40,217 nt of DNA from Lachnospiraceae bacterium (lineage in GTDB: Bacteria > Bacillota > Clostridia > Lachnospirales > Lachnospiraceae). A model generated the notes under the pieces. That model worked only from the letters and a program-made list of their open reading frames with translations, was not told the origin of the DNA and did no database searches. Of this stretch, positions 1 through 7,475 are shown piece after piece (position 1 is the first letter of the stretch; the number at the start of each line of letters is the position of its first letter). The position numbers were made by a program, and so were the translations under genes. The stretch spans positions 1 to 40,217 of the forward strand of contig JAAUZI010000079.1 in NCBI GenBank assembly GCA_014804645.1. The letters run 5' to 3'.

Positions 1-1
1 G

Positions 2-1051
2 GGAAGTACACCAGAAGAAGATTTATGTGTGTCGGAAATATTTGTGAGTTCAGAAGATATTAAGACAGCTAATTCTGCCAATGCTCCAGTATCCTGTGAT
101 GGTAGGGCAGATAAAGTAAAAAAGCTGTCACTGGAACAGCTTGCAGCTCTTTGCGTGGGGTATGGTCCTGGTACACCTTTTGCAGCTTTCAGGGATGAAA
201 GTGACCCGGAAACGATTTATGATAAGGACGAAAAACCAGTTACAACCAACAGTCATCCAGCCGGATATAATGGTTATGTATCACCGGCAATTGAAGAGGC
301 AGGAATTTATTCTGTGTCTTATAAAGACGGACCGGCAGGGATTGGTGAAATGGCATGGCCATCGGAAATGCTGATGGCTTGTGCATTCAATAAAAGTATA
401 TGGTATAAATTCGGAGATGCTGTGGGAGCAGAGTGTGAAAGAAGGCAGGTTGATGTCTGGCTGGCACCAGCGGTAAATCTGCACAGGCACCCTCTTGGAG
501 GAAGGAACTTTGAGTATTTTTCGGAAGACCCTTATTTAACCGGTATCTGTGCCTGTGAGATAACAAAGGGGGTTCAGGAAAACCATTCTGTGCTGGTTTG
601 CCCAAAACATTTCGCAGTAAATGAACAGGAAACCTTCCGCCGGGGAAGCAGTGCTAAACATTATGATGCGGTAGATTCCATTCTTAATGAACGAGCAGCA
701 AGGGAGATTTATTTAAAACCTTTTGAAATGCTGGTAAGGGAAGCAGACATTGCCTGCCTGATGACATCCTTTAATAAGATCAATGGTGTGTTTGCCGCCG
801 GGAATACAGACCTTTGTACCCATATTTTAAAGAAGGAATGGGGATATCAAGGGGTGGTTGTTACAGATTGGGGTGATATGGATGTGGTAGTGGACGGTGC
901 GGATGCCGTTGCGGCAGGCAATGATATTGTGATGCCCGGAGGTCCTCCGGTGATTGGGCAGATTTTGCAAGGATACCATGAAGGAAGGGTTTCCCGAAAA
1001 AATCTGGAAGATGCAGTCATGCGGTTACTGTATATGACGGATAAAATATAA
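2..1051 (+). CDS. GH3 beta-glucosidase, 3' part (partial; catalytic domain at the C-terminus)
   Basis: This is a glycoside hydrolase family 3 enzyme that removes terminal beta-linked glucose (or a related sugar) from oligosaccharides. The reading frame is open to the left edge, so the GTG at 29 is probably internal and the gene starts outside the window. Numbering from that GTG, the (beta/alpha)8 GH3 domain spans about 35-338. It shows the substrate-binding KHFAVNEQE at 193-201 and the nucleophile Asp280 in VVTDWGDM. The protein stops right after this domain. The usual C-terminal alpha/beta sandwich and FnIII-like domain are absent downstream. This fits the inverted (sandwich first, barrel last) layout known from Butyrivibrio and Ruminococcus GH3 enzymes, with the first domain lying off the left edge. 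No signal peptide can be judged. Sugar specificity is not readable from the sequence. Confidence 0.85.
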   Translation, partial: GSTPEEDLCVSEIFVSSEDIKTANSANAPVSCDGRADKVKKLSLEQLAALCVGYGPGTPFAAFRDESDPETIYDKDEKPVTTNSHPAGYNGYVSPAIEEAGIYSVSYKDGPAGIGEMAWPSEMLMACAFNKSIWYKFGDAVGAECERRQVDVWLAPAVNLHRHPLGGRNFEYFSEDPYLTGICACEITKGVQENHSVLVCPKHFAVNEQETFRRGSSAKHYDAVDSILNERAAREIYLKPFEMLVREADIACLMTSFNKINGVFAAGNTDLCTHILKKEWGYQGVVVTDWGDMDVVVDGADAVAAGNDIVMPGGPPVIGQILQGYHEGRVSRKNLEDAVMRLLYMTDKI

Positions 1052-1220
1052 ATGAATTGGAACGTTAGTGAGCCTGATAATATGGTGATTTACATCAAAG
1101 GTGAGAAATGCTCTGTTTGCAACATTAAGATGGAAAGTATATTAGCAATACAAATTCAATTGAAATTTATTGCAGAGAGAGCAATCGGCTGAAAACTATA
1201 TATTTTAGATTAGGAAAATT

Positions 1221-1631
1221 ATGGATAGAAAAAGGGACTTTTGACATATTTATCAGGCGCTTTAGGACAAATATTAATTATAAGCATTGTAGTTTTCTTG
1301 TTACGAAGTATCGGAATGAAGATAGATTATACAACAGCTCTGGGAATGCTGGCTATTGGAATAGGCGGAATTTCTTCAGCATTATGGGGTGTTATTGTTA
1401 CAAACAGGTACAAGAAAGTAACGTTACAGGAAATACTGTTTTATTTTGTCTGCATTATATAATAAAACAAGAAGCTTGTGGATATGTGTAATGACACATG
1501 CCTTGATTAACATGCTTTCGCAAATATCAAGAGGTGGCGATTTTTACATATCGCTTATCTGTAAAGGAATAATTATTATATTAGCTGTTGCTGTTTCACA
1601 TAAGTCAAAAAGCGGGGAAGTAATGAAATGA
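1221..1631 (+). pseudogene. CPBP/CAAX-type intramembrane protease remnant, internal deletion
   Basis: Two pieces of one membrane protein lie in different frames. The N-terminal piece (from 1241) has two hydrophobic stretches, LIISIVVFLL and LGMLAIGIGGISSALWGVI, and reads to about 1436 (…VTLQEIL). From 1437 a second frame reads CFILSALYNKTRSLWICV, then MTHALINMLS, the typical last His/Asn motif of CPBP (Abi) proteases, and ends at 1631. The middle, which should carry the catalytic Glu-Glu-x-x-x-Arg and the first His, is missing. A further frame change near 1239 separates an ATG with a fair ribosome binding site (1221, reading MDRKRD) from the conserved part. CPBP enzymes are usually 230-300 residues; about half remains. 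It is most simply a dead gene. The family call rests on the C-terminal motif and overall pattern. Confidence 0.7.
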
Positions 1632-1645
1632 TGAACCTGGAAGAG
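1616..1645 (+). repeat. 30-bp direct repeat, copy 1
   Basis: This is identical over 30 bases to 2111-2140. It covers the EVMK-stop end of the CPBP remnant and reads on as MMNLEE, the start of the gene at 2123. The similarity extends leftwards (a shared GTCAAAAA) after a 4-base difference. Its last bases also supply the GGAAGAG ribosome binding site of the GNAT gene. Confidence 0.9.
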
Positions 1646-1652
1646 GTGCAAA

Positions 1653-2126
1653 ATGATTGAATTATATAGACCAACAATAGATGAATTGGGATTTAGAGAA
1701 AGCCTTATGGCCGATGAAAAAACTATGTCATATAACCGTGCTTGGGGAGGGACCATTCCATTTCCCAAAACTAAATGGGAGAAATGGTATCAATGCTGGC
1801 TTGAAAACTCTGCGTATCAACGGTATTATCGCTATTTATATGATTCCGAGAGTAAAAATTTTGTGGGAGAAGTTGCTTATCATTATGACGAGAAAAGGAA
1901 AATCCATATTTGTGATGTGATTGTCTTAGCCAAATACAGGAACAGAGGATTTGGTGAAGCAGGCATTCGATTGCTTTGTGATGCGGCAAAAGAAAATGGT
2001 ATTTCGATACTTTATGATGACATTGCAGCAGATAACCCATCGTATAAATTATTTCTAAAAAATGGATTTGAGATTGTCTATCAGGACGATACCGTAGTAA
2101 TGGTCAAAAAGGAAGTAATGAAATGA
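1653..2126 (+). CDS. GNAT family N-acetyltransferase
   Basis: This is a 157-residue cytoplasmic acetyltransferase that would move the acetyl group of acetyl-CoA to an amine. Motif A, the CoA pyrophosphate-binding loop, is RNRGFGEAG at 96-104, followed by an amphipathic helix. The C-terminal NPSYKLFLKNGFE (128-140) is the usual motif B. The preceding strand IHICDVIVL (85-92) is the beta-4 core. The length is typical. The ATG follows GGAAGAGG by 6 bases, and that site lies in copy 1 of the 30-bp repeat. The stop overlaps the start of the next gene by 4 bases. The substrate is unknown; candidates include small-molecule amines, ribosomal proteins or an antibiotic. The flanking repeats suggest it was inserted between the protease remnant and the next gene. 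Confidence 0.88.
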   Translation: MIELYRPTIDELGFRESLMADEKTMSYNRAWGGTIPFPKTKWEKWYQCWLENSAYQRYYRYLYDSESKNFVGEVAYHYDEKRKIHICDVIVLAKYRNRGFGEAGIRLLCDAAKENGISILYDDIAADNPSYKLFLKNGFEIVYQDDTVVMVKKEVMK

Positions 2127-2140
2127 TGAACCTGGAAGAG
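2111..2140 (+). repeat. 30-bp direct repeat, copy 2
   Basis: This is the second copy of 1616-1645. It spans the EVMK-stop end of the GNAT gene and the MMNLEE start of the next coding region, so both upstream genes end in the same residues and overlap the same ATGATGAAC start. Confidence 0.9.
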
Positions 2141-2779
2141 TTGGAACAGATGGGAAAGGATTCGGAGTCCTTTATGATAGAATCCTATCGGATTCCCGGA
2201 AAGGGATTGGATACCGTATATTTGGAGTGTGAACGCCGCTCTGGACGCAATAATTTTTTTGTGGAGATGTATTACTACGAATTGGAGTTTCATTATGAAG
2301 ATGGCACTCACTTTTCAGTGAACCTGCTTACTTCGGATGAAAAGGATTTTGTGCAGTTGATTCGTGGATATGATGATAGTGTCAAGATCTATACTCGCCG
2401 GAAATTGAAAGAAAACGCTCCATTGTGCTGTCCTTTTCAAAGGCTTAGGGCAGAAGAACCCTTCGTAAGAAAAGAAGCCATGGAAGAATTGAGCACATTG
2501 TGTCATGGAAATCCCTTTTGGAGACTGGACGCAAAAAGCAGAAACAAATATAACGGCTATAAAGAAGTGGAACTGACCCTGTACGGTACTGCACTGACAT
2601 GGCTGCTTTGGCTGTTCTGGCTTTGCTTGTCAGTTTATCTCTTTTTCTATATCTCTATCCGGTGGGAAATGGCCGGACTGCTTGTTTTGTTAGGAGCCGG
2701 ATTATGCTATTATCTCTTTTTCATCAGAAGCGCCGGGAAGGTAACGAAAAAGGCCAAAGCTATCTTTTATGGGAACTGA
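2123..2779 (+). CDS. Unknown two-TM membrane protein
   Basis: I do not recognise this 218-residue protein. Residues 1-150 are soluble, mixed alpha/beta and rich in Tyr, Phe and Glu, with a beta-rich part (VYLECERRSG, FVEMYYYELEF). Two membrane helices follow at about 154-175 and 182-200, with a short Lys-rich tail (GKVTKKAKAIFYGN). The large soluble part is therefore probably cytoplasmic, with both termini inside. The start could be either of two adjacent ATGs (2123 or 2126). The first overlaps the GNAT stop by 4 bases, which points to translational coupling. A strong terminator follows at 2820-2868. No catalytic motif is visible. Confidence 0.75.
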   Translation: MMNLEELEQMGKDSESFMIESYRIPGKGLDTVYLECERRSGRNNFFVEMYYYELEFHYEDGTHFSVNLLTSDEKDFVQLIRGYDDSVKIYTRRKLKENAPLCCPFQRLRAEEPFVRKEAMEELSTLCHGNPFWRLDAKSRNKYNGYKEVELTLYGTALTWLLWLFWLCLSVYLFFYISIRWEMAGLLVLLGAGLCYYLFFIRSAGKVTKKAKAIFYGN

Positions 2780-2819
2780 TTTGAGATTATATTTGATTGA
2801 AACAGAATAATTAAAAACG

Positions 2820-2868
2820 AAAACAGGCTTCTTTTCCGTGTAAGGTATGGGTAAAGCCTGTTTTTTAT
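2820..2868 (+). terminator. Rho-independent terminator
   Basis: AAACAGGCTT (2821-2830) pairs with AAGCCTGTTT (2854-2863), and the transcript side ends in a six-T run. It closes the transcription unit of the GNAT and two-TM genes. Confidence 0.85.
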
Positions 2869-3003
2869 TGTAATAAGTTTGGAAACTGAGGAAATCAGAA
2901 AGAATAATTTACAGCAGAAAATATCCGTTTCACATCATTTCCATTATGGCAGTATCAATCTGATTCCGATATAATTTTTAAGAAATACAGAAGGAGTGAA
3001 AAA

Positions 3004-3753
3004 ATGCAGATAGCAATATGTGACGATGAAAAAGAAATCAGAAATATGTTTGCGGAAAAGATAAGAAGGCTCTATTCGAAAGCAGACCTGTTACTGTACC
3101 GGTCTGGGGAGGAACTGCTTTTGTCAGACAAAGAGCCGGATATCCTGCTGCTTGATATTCAGATGCCGGGAAAGAATGGCATGGAAACGGCAAAAGAACT
3201 GCGCATTAAAAGCAAAAAAGTGATCATTATTTTTGTGACCGCTTTAGACGATTTTGTATTTCAGGCCTTCGACGTAGGGGCGTTCCATTATCTGGTAAAA
3301 CCTTTTGACGACGAGAAATTTGCCGAGGTATTGCTGAATGCCGTAAAACAGTTTGAGGACAGAAAGAAGCTGGAGGATGCAGGCGGAAAAAGGGAAAAGC
3401 CGAGCTTTATGGTAACCACAGGGGGCAAGCATATCACCGTCAATTTGGAGGATATTGTATATGCGGAGGTATTTGACCGGAAAGTGATCCTGCATACGAT
3501 GGATTCAGATATCGAATATTATGGGAAAATGAAGGAATTGGAGAAAAGGGCGGGCGACGACTTTTTCCGTCCCCACAGGGCGTATCTTGTGAATTTTAAC
3601 TTTATCAGTAAATATGATGCAACGACCATTTACCTGAAAAGAGGACAGGCGCTCATGGCAAAGCAGAACTATCATGATTTTGTGAAGAGCTATCTGAGAT
3701 TTAACCAGAAGAAAACTATTAACGCGGCTGAGGGAGGCAGAAGGAAATGGTAG
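3004..3753 (+). CDS. LytTR-family response regulator (AgrA type)
   Basis: This is a 249-residue transcription factor of a two-component system. The receiver domain at 1-120 has the acidic pair Asp7-Asp8, phospho-acceptor Asp51 in LLLDIQMPG, Thr79 in FVTALD and Lys99 in LVKPFD, so all key residues are present. A LytTR DNA-binding domain follows at about 136-240, with the typical VYAEVFDRKVILHT, FFRPHRAYLVN and LTR-type strands. The ATG is preceded by AAGGAGTG at ideal spacing. It overlaps the downstream kinase by 7 bases, so the two are almost certainly co-translated partners. A TATAAT box lies at 2970-2975 without a good -35, which would fit activator-dependent transcription. Target genes are unknown; LytTR systems often control peptide signalling, bacteriocins or cell-wall genes. 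Confidence 0.93.
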   Translation: MQIAICDDEKEIRNMFAEKIRRLYSKADLLLYRSGEELLLSDKEPDILLLDIQMPGKNGMETAKELRIKSKKVIIIFVTALDDFVFQAFDVGAFHYLVKPFDDEKFAEVLLNAVKQFEDRKKLEDAGGKREKPSFMVTTGGKHITVNLEDIVYAEVFDRKVILHTMDSDIEYYGKMKELEKRAGDDFFRPHRAYLVNFNFISKYDATTIYLKRGQALMAKQNYHDFVKSYLRFNQKKTINAAEGGRRKW

Positions 3754-5114
3754 AGAGCGGACTGCTTTTCAATTTGGTGGCAGGGCTGCTGTCAGTTGTG
3801 GAGCCGATTGTGCAGGGGTATTGTCTTGGCAGATTGGTAAAGCCGTTTATGGAGAGGAAAGAAAAAGTGAAACTTGTGTGGGCGGCATATTCTCTGACAA
3901 TGCTGATGTTCATTATCATGAATTGCCTGAGCACTACTGTTGCGGTAATGATTGGAATTTTCGTGGCATTTCTGGTGATGTGCCGAGCGGATAAAAAAAA
4001 TTATGAACAGAAAATATTTCTCTCGGCAACATTCTTTTCTCTATGCTGGCTTGCCTATGCAATAACGGGAATTTTGTATGATAATCTGTACGGTTCTGCC
4101 ACACATACGGACTTTATGGCGAAGTCTCCGGATTATTTATGGGATGCTTTGTATGTGGTAATGTGTATTGTATATCTCATGTCGGAAATTCTGATTTTGC
4201 TTGCCGGTATTTGGTGCGTAAGAAAGGTCTATGCATACAAGGGCGCTAATATGACAAAAAAGGAGCTGTGTATACTGCTGGCTCCGGTGTTTACGGGGGC
4301 AGTAGGATTTGAGATCATACAATATTACCGTAGTTTTTACATCATGGAGACTGGAGAAATTACAGAGGCATATGATATGTGGGCAGTAATTTATTACGCA
4401 GTGTCTATAGCTGTAGTTGTGGTAGTGATTGGACTGTACCAGAGCATCAAGGTGAAACAGGAGGAAAAACTGCAGAATGAGCTGCTTGCTGCACAGATTG
4501 ACAGTATCCGTCATCACATCGGGCAGGTAGAGTGCCTGTACCAAAATATCCGCGGCATCAAGCATGATATGGCGAACCATATCATGACGCTGGAAAGGCT
4601 TTACGCCAGAGACAAGACAGAGGAGGCGAGGGCGTATAGTACAGAGTTAAAGACTGCACTTGCTGAGGTGGATGGAGAGATCAAGAGTGGGAATCCCGTA
4701 ACGGATGTGATCCTGCAGGAACTAAAAAGTGAGGCAGAGAAAAGGAACATACATTTCCAATCAGATTTTTATTATCCCACAGGCACGAATATCAACGCCT
4801 TTGATGTCAGTGTGATATTGAACAATGCCCTGCAGAATGCAATGGAGAATGCGGGAAAGAGCGAAACACCACATATATCCGTCCTTTCTTACCATAGAAA
4901 TAATGCCTATATGATTGAGATAAGTAACAGTTTTGCCGGAAATCTGCAATGGGATGAAGAACGTGGTCTGCCTGTTACGTCAAAAGAAAAAACGGATGGT
5001 CATGGGTATGGGCTGTCCAATATCCGCATGGTGGCGAGGAAATATTCCGGAGATATAGCCATTGACTTAAAAGATAGTGAATTTCGTCTCAGTATTATGC
5101 TGATGATGGAATGA
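3747..5114 (+). CDS. GHKL sensor histidine kinase (AgrC type)
   Basis: This is a 455-residue membrane kinase and the partner of the regulator just upstream. About six hydrophobic segments fill residues 5-30, 44-80, 91-112, 133-158, 172-192 and 212-232. A coiled-coil stretch (235-265) follows. The phospho-acceptor is His273 in RGIKHDMANH. The ATPase domain is of the HATPase_c_5 type, with N box NNALQNAMENAG (359-370) and G box GHGYGLSN (418-425). These features are those of the peptide-sensing AgrC/ComD/CitA-like GHKL group. No agrB-like processing gene or agrD-like propeptide was seen beside it, so its signal is not evident. A terminator follows directly. Confidence 0.93.
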   Translation: MVESGLLFNLVAGLLSVVEPIVQGYCLGRLVKPFMERKEKVKLVWAAYSLTMLMFIIMNCLSTTVAVMIGIFVAFLVMCRADKKNYEQKIFLSATFFSLCWLAYAITGILYDNLYGSATHTDFMAKSPDYLWDALYVVMCIVYLMSEILILLAGIWCVRKVYAYKGANMTKKELCILLAPVFTGAVGFEIIQYYRSFYIMETGEITEAYDMWAVIYYAVSIAVVVVVIGLYQSIKVKQEEKLQNELLAAQIDSIRHHIGQVECLYQNIRGIKHDMANHIMTLERLYARDKTEEARAYSTELKTALAEVDGEIKSGNPVTDVILQELKSEAEKRNIHFQSDFYYPTGTNINAFDVSVILNNALQNAMENAGKSETPHISVLSYHRNNAYMIEISNSFAGNLQWDEERGLPVTSKEKTDGHGYGLSNIRMVARKYSGDIAIDLKDSEFRLSIMLMME

Positions 5115-5123
5115 CAGAAAAAG

Positions 5124-5166
5124 CCTCTTGTGCCAGGGAAATCAGTCTGGCATGAGAGGTTTTTTC
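5124..5166 (+). terminator. Rho-independent terminator
   Basis: CCTCTTGTGCCAG (5124-5136) pairs with CTGGCATGAGAGG (5147-5159), one side carrying a T·G-rich mismatch, followed by TTTTTTC. It ends the first LytTR/GHKL operon. Confidence 0.88.
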
Positions 5167-5306
5167 GGGGTTCACAACAGAAAAAGGTCGCTCCACAGCA
5201 TATCGGTTTAGATTGTGAAATTAAGCTCCGAAACAATAAATGTCAAAATTTTTTCAGGGCAAAACAGGAAAAGGATTTCAATTTTTAAATCAAGGAGGAA
5301 AAGAAA

Positions 5307-6131
5307 ATGAAAATCAACGGTATCAATGGAGCAAACTCACAAGTGGGGCAGATGGGAATGAATCAGGCAGCGGATTCTTACAGCCGGAATATTCAGAACC
5401 AGATTGCCAACGCGCAGAAACAGATGCAGGAGCTTTCTTCTAAGGGGGACATGTCGTTAGAGGAAAAAATGAAGAAACGGCAGGAAATACAGCAGCAGAT
5501 CAGCGACCTGAATATGCAGTTAAGACAGCACCAGATGGAGCAGCGCAGAGCCGCCATGGGCGACTCCGAGCAGCAGCAGGCAAAAGGTTCTTCCATGGAC
5601 AATATGCTTGGTGGTACAGGAAACGCAGGAAGTACAAAGGCGGGAAGTAAAAACACCGGACTTTCACAGGCAAGCATGACAGCGATAATCTCTGCGGACA
5701 GCTCCATAAAACAGGCGAGAGTACAGGGCAGCGTGGCAACAAAAATGGAAGGGAGAGCCGGAGTTCTGGAGTCTGAAATCAAGCTGGATCAGGCAAGAGG
5801 CAATGCTACACAGAAGAAGGAAGAAGAGCTTGCCAAAGTGGAGCAGAGAGCGCAGGCGGCGACGGCCTCACAGCTCTCCACGCTGGCAGACGCAAACAAG
5901 ACAATGGAGGAAGCTGCAAAAGCGGACAGCAAGGAGGAAAAGGCAGACAACAAGGACGCAAAAACTGCAGGTGCAAAGGGAAATGGTTCAGACGAAAATG
6001 CGTCCGGCGTAGATACACAGGGAGAAAGTGTAAATACAAAATTAGATCTTTCCGTTTCAGGTAGTACAGCAGCAGCCGAAACCACAACACAGCAGCCAAC
6101 AGCATATAAATCTGTGGATATTCGTTTATAG
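5307..6131 (+). CDS. FlxA-like protein 1
   Basis: This is a 274-residue, Gln/Ala/Lys-rich protein with no signal peptide or membrane helix. The N-terminus (MKINGINGANS, then Met/Gln-rich) and the coiled coil at about 27-83 (NIQNQIANAQKQMQELSS… ISDLNMQLRQHQMEQRR) fit the FlxA-like family, named after an E. coli gene of the flagellar class 3 regulon. A motif SADSSIKQARVQG (129-141) and a nearby EIKLDQARG recur in the paralogue at 8216-9178. Residues 205-274 are low-complexity (Lys/Asp/Ala, then Thr/Gln). The ATG has an excellent AAGGAGG site 9 bases ahead. No flagellar gene is in the window, and a flagellar role here is only inferred from the family name. It is transcribed alone after the terminator at 5124. 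Confidence 0.75.
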   Translation: MKINGINGANSQVGQMGMNQAADSYSRNIQNQIANAQKQMQELSSKGDMSLEEKMKKRQEIQQQISDLNMQLRQHQMEQRRAAMGDSEQQQAKGSSMDNMLGGTGNAGSTKAGSKNTGLSQASMTAIISADSSIKQARVQGSVATKMEGRAGVLESEIKLDQARGNATQKKEEELAKVEQRAQAATASQLSTLADANKTMEEAAKADSKEEKADNKDAKTAGAKGNGSDENASGVDTQGESVNTKLDLSVSGSTAAAETTTQQPTAYKSVDIRL

Positions 6132-6143
6132 AAGCTGGTTTTC

Positions 6144-6172
6144 TTGACGCAGAATGAGCTTTTTGGTAGAAT
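6144..6172 (+). promoter_or_regulatory. Sigma-A type promoter for the hydrolase gene
   Basis: TTGACG (6144-6149), a 17-base spacer and TAGAAT (6167-6172) lie 36 bases before the ATG at 6208. Confidence 0.7.
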
Positions 6173-6207
6173 AGTGATGTCACAAACTAATTTAGAAGGA
6201 TACCGGG

Positions 6208-6963
6208 ATGCAGATAGAAAACATAACCGTACCACACCATAACAGAATAATTGACGCAACTTACTATAAACCTGACGGAAAAGACCGTTTTCCCGTAGTG
6301 ATTTTTAGCCACGGCTATAATGGGTACAAAGAAGATTTTGCGGTTACAGCAAAATATTTTGCAACTAACGGAATCGGGGCAGTTTGTTTTACCTTTTGCG
6401 GCGGAAGTACGAGAGATGTCAGCGGTTTTCCGACAACGGAAATGACGCTATTTACGGAAAAGGAAGATTTAAATGCCGTTATAGATGAGGTTAAGAAATG
6501 GGAATGTGTTGACAGTGCTCATATTTATCTGTTTGGCGGCAGTCAGGGAGGGCTGGTTTCGGCACTGACCGCAGAGGAAAGAGGCGGGGAAATCCGAGCG
6601 CTTATTTTGTTATATCCGGCTCTTTGTATTGCTGATGACTGGAATGCGCGGTTTAGAAATGTGGAGGATATTCCGGATACAGAAACGTTATGGGGGATGG
6701 TATTGGGACGCAAGTTTTTTGAGACGATCCGTGATTTTCAAATAAAAGAGCAGATTGGTCAATTTGCCGGGAGAGTTTTGCTTATGCATGGAACAGAAGA
6801 CCGCGTGGTGAATGCAGAGTATTCGCTATGGGCGTCCAAGGAATATCCAAGTGCCCGATTGGAAGTGTTTCAAGATGAGGGGCACGGTTTTTCTGAAGAG
6901 GGAAACCGACGGATGGAGGCCATGACCTTATATTTCATCCATGAATGTATGGAATGTAAATAG
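6208..6963 (+). CDS. Alpha/beta hydrolase (esterase, dienelactone hydrolase/cinnamoyl-esterase type)
   Basis: This is a 251-residue cytoplasmic serine hydrolase. The triad is readable: Ser112 in the nucleophile elbow FGGSQGG (109-115), Asp198 in MHGTEDRVV and His226 in DEGHGFSE. The oxyanion-loop HG is in FSHGYNGYKED (33-43). The sequence CFTFCGGSTRDVSG after the second strand is typical of the small feruloyl/cinnamoyl esterase-like group, which cleaves aromatic or short-chain esters. The length is right for that group and there is no signal peptide. GAAGGA sits before the ATG and a sigma-A type promoter lies further upstream. The DUF3237 gene follows 31 bases later and is probably co-transcribed. 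The actual substrate is unknown. Confidence 0.87.
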   Translation: MQIENITVPHHNRIIDATYYKPDGKDRFPVVIFSHGYNGYKEDFAVTAKYFATNGIGAVCFTFCGGSTRDVSGFPTTEMTLFTEKEDLNAVIDEVKKWECVDSAHIYLFGGSQGGLVSALTAEERGGEIRALILLYPALCIADDWNARFRNVEDIPDTETLWGMVLGRKFFETIRDFQIKEQIGQFAGRVLLMHGTEDRVVNAEYSLWASKEYPSARLEVFQDEGHGFSEEGNRRMEAMTLYFIHECMECK

Positions 6964-6994
6964 TTACTGACTTTGCAGCGGGAGAAACAAGCAT

Positions 6995-7393
6995 ATGGAA
7001 GTCCTGAAAATTTATGTCAATATCACTGAAATGAATGAAGTCGTATCTGAAAATACTACGGTTCGTATGTTATTGTTCGACGGGTATTGTGTAGGTGCTT
7101 TCTTTAACGGAACGATTTTGAATGGCGGCGTTGATACACAGAAGACAGGTGCGGACGGGAGAACTGCCTTATCGGCCCGATATATATTACAGGGACGTGA
7201 TAGTAAGAACAACTCCTGCCGGCTATTTATAGAAAACAATGCTGTGACAGGAGAGGGAACTATTTATACCAGACCGAAAATCGTAACGGACAGCAGTGAG
7301 CTAAAGTGGCTGGAGAAGGAAGAACTGATCGGCAGGATAGCAGATGAGGACGGGAAACTTGTCATTATCATTGACAAAGCCAGCGACGAGTAA
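6995..7393 (+). CDS. DUF3237 family protein
   Basis: This 132-residue protein shows the beta-barrel pattern of DUF3237: a Gly-rich GAFFNGTILNGGVDTQ (35-50), the strand ARYILQGRD (61-69), FIENNAVTGEG (78-88), then RPKIVTDSSELKWLEKEELIGRI and a final hydrophobic strand LVIIID. The biochemical role of this family is not established, although members often sit next to hydrolases, as here. Only 31 bases separate it from the esterase gene, with GCGGGAGAAA as a weak ribosome binding site. A terminator follows. The family call rests on the pattern of conserved Gly, Asn, Thr and Trp positions. Confidence 0.7.
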   Translation: MEVLKIYVNITEMNEVVSENTTVRMLLFDGYCVGAFFNGTILNGGVDTQKTGADGRTALSARYILQGRDSKNNSCRLFIENNAVTGEGTIYTRPKIVTDSSELKWLEKEELIGRIADEDGKLVIIIDKASDE

Positions 7394-7407
7394 TATGCAA
7401 ATAAATT

Positions 7408-7442
7408 AGCGGCCGCTAACAAAATAGCTGGCCGCTTTTATT
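7408..7442 (+). terminator. Terminator between convergent genes
   Basis: AGCGGCC (7408-7414) pairs with GGCCGCT (7430-7436), followed by TTTTATTATAA. It ends the esterase/DUF3237 unit. The reverse strand lacks a good T run, so it may act weakly for the minus-strand Sufu gene. Confidence 0.75.
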
Positions 7443-7475
7443 ATAATTGAAGGTTTTGAACATTGCGATTGCAAT

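Noticed and set aside
5205..5306. Possible sigma-D/sigma-28 flagellar promoter before the first FlxA-like gene
   Set aside because: A TTTAG…CTCCGAAAC arrangement only loosely resembles the consensus, and the second FlxA-like gene has no matching motif.
5240..5443. 67-codon frame overlapping the start of the first FlxA-like gene
   Set aside because: It begins with an ATG with no ribosome binding site and runs out of frame through the real gene.
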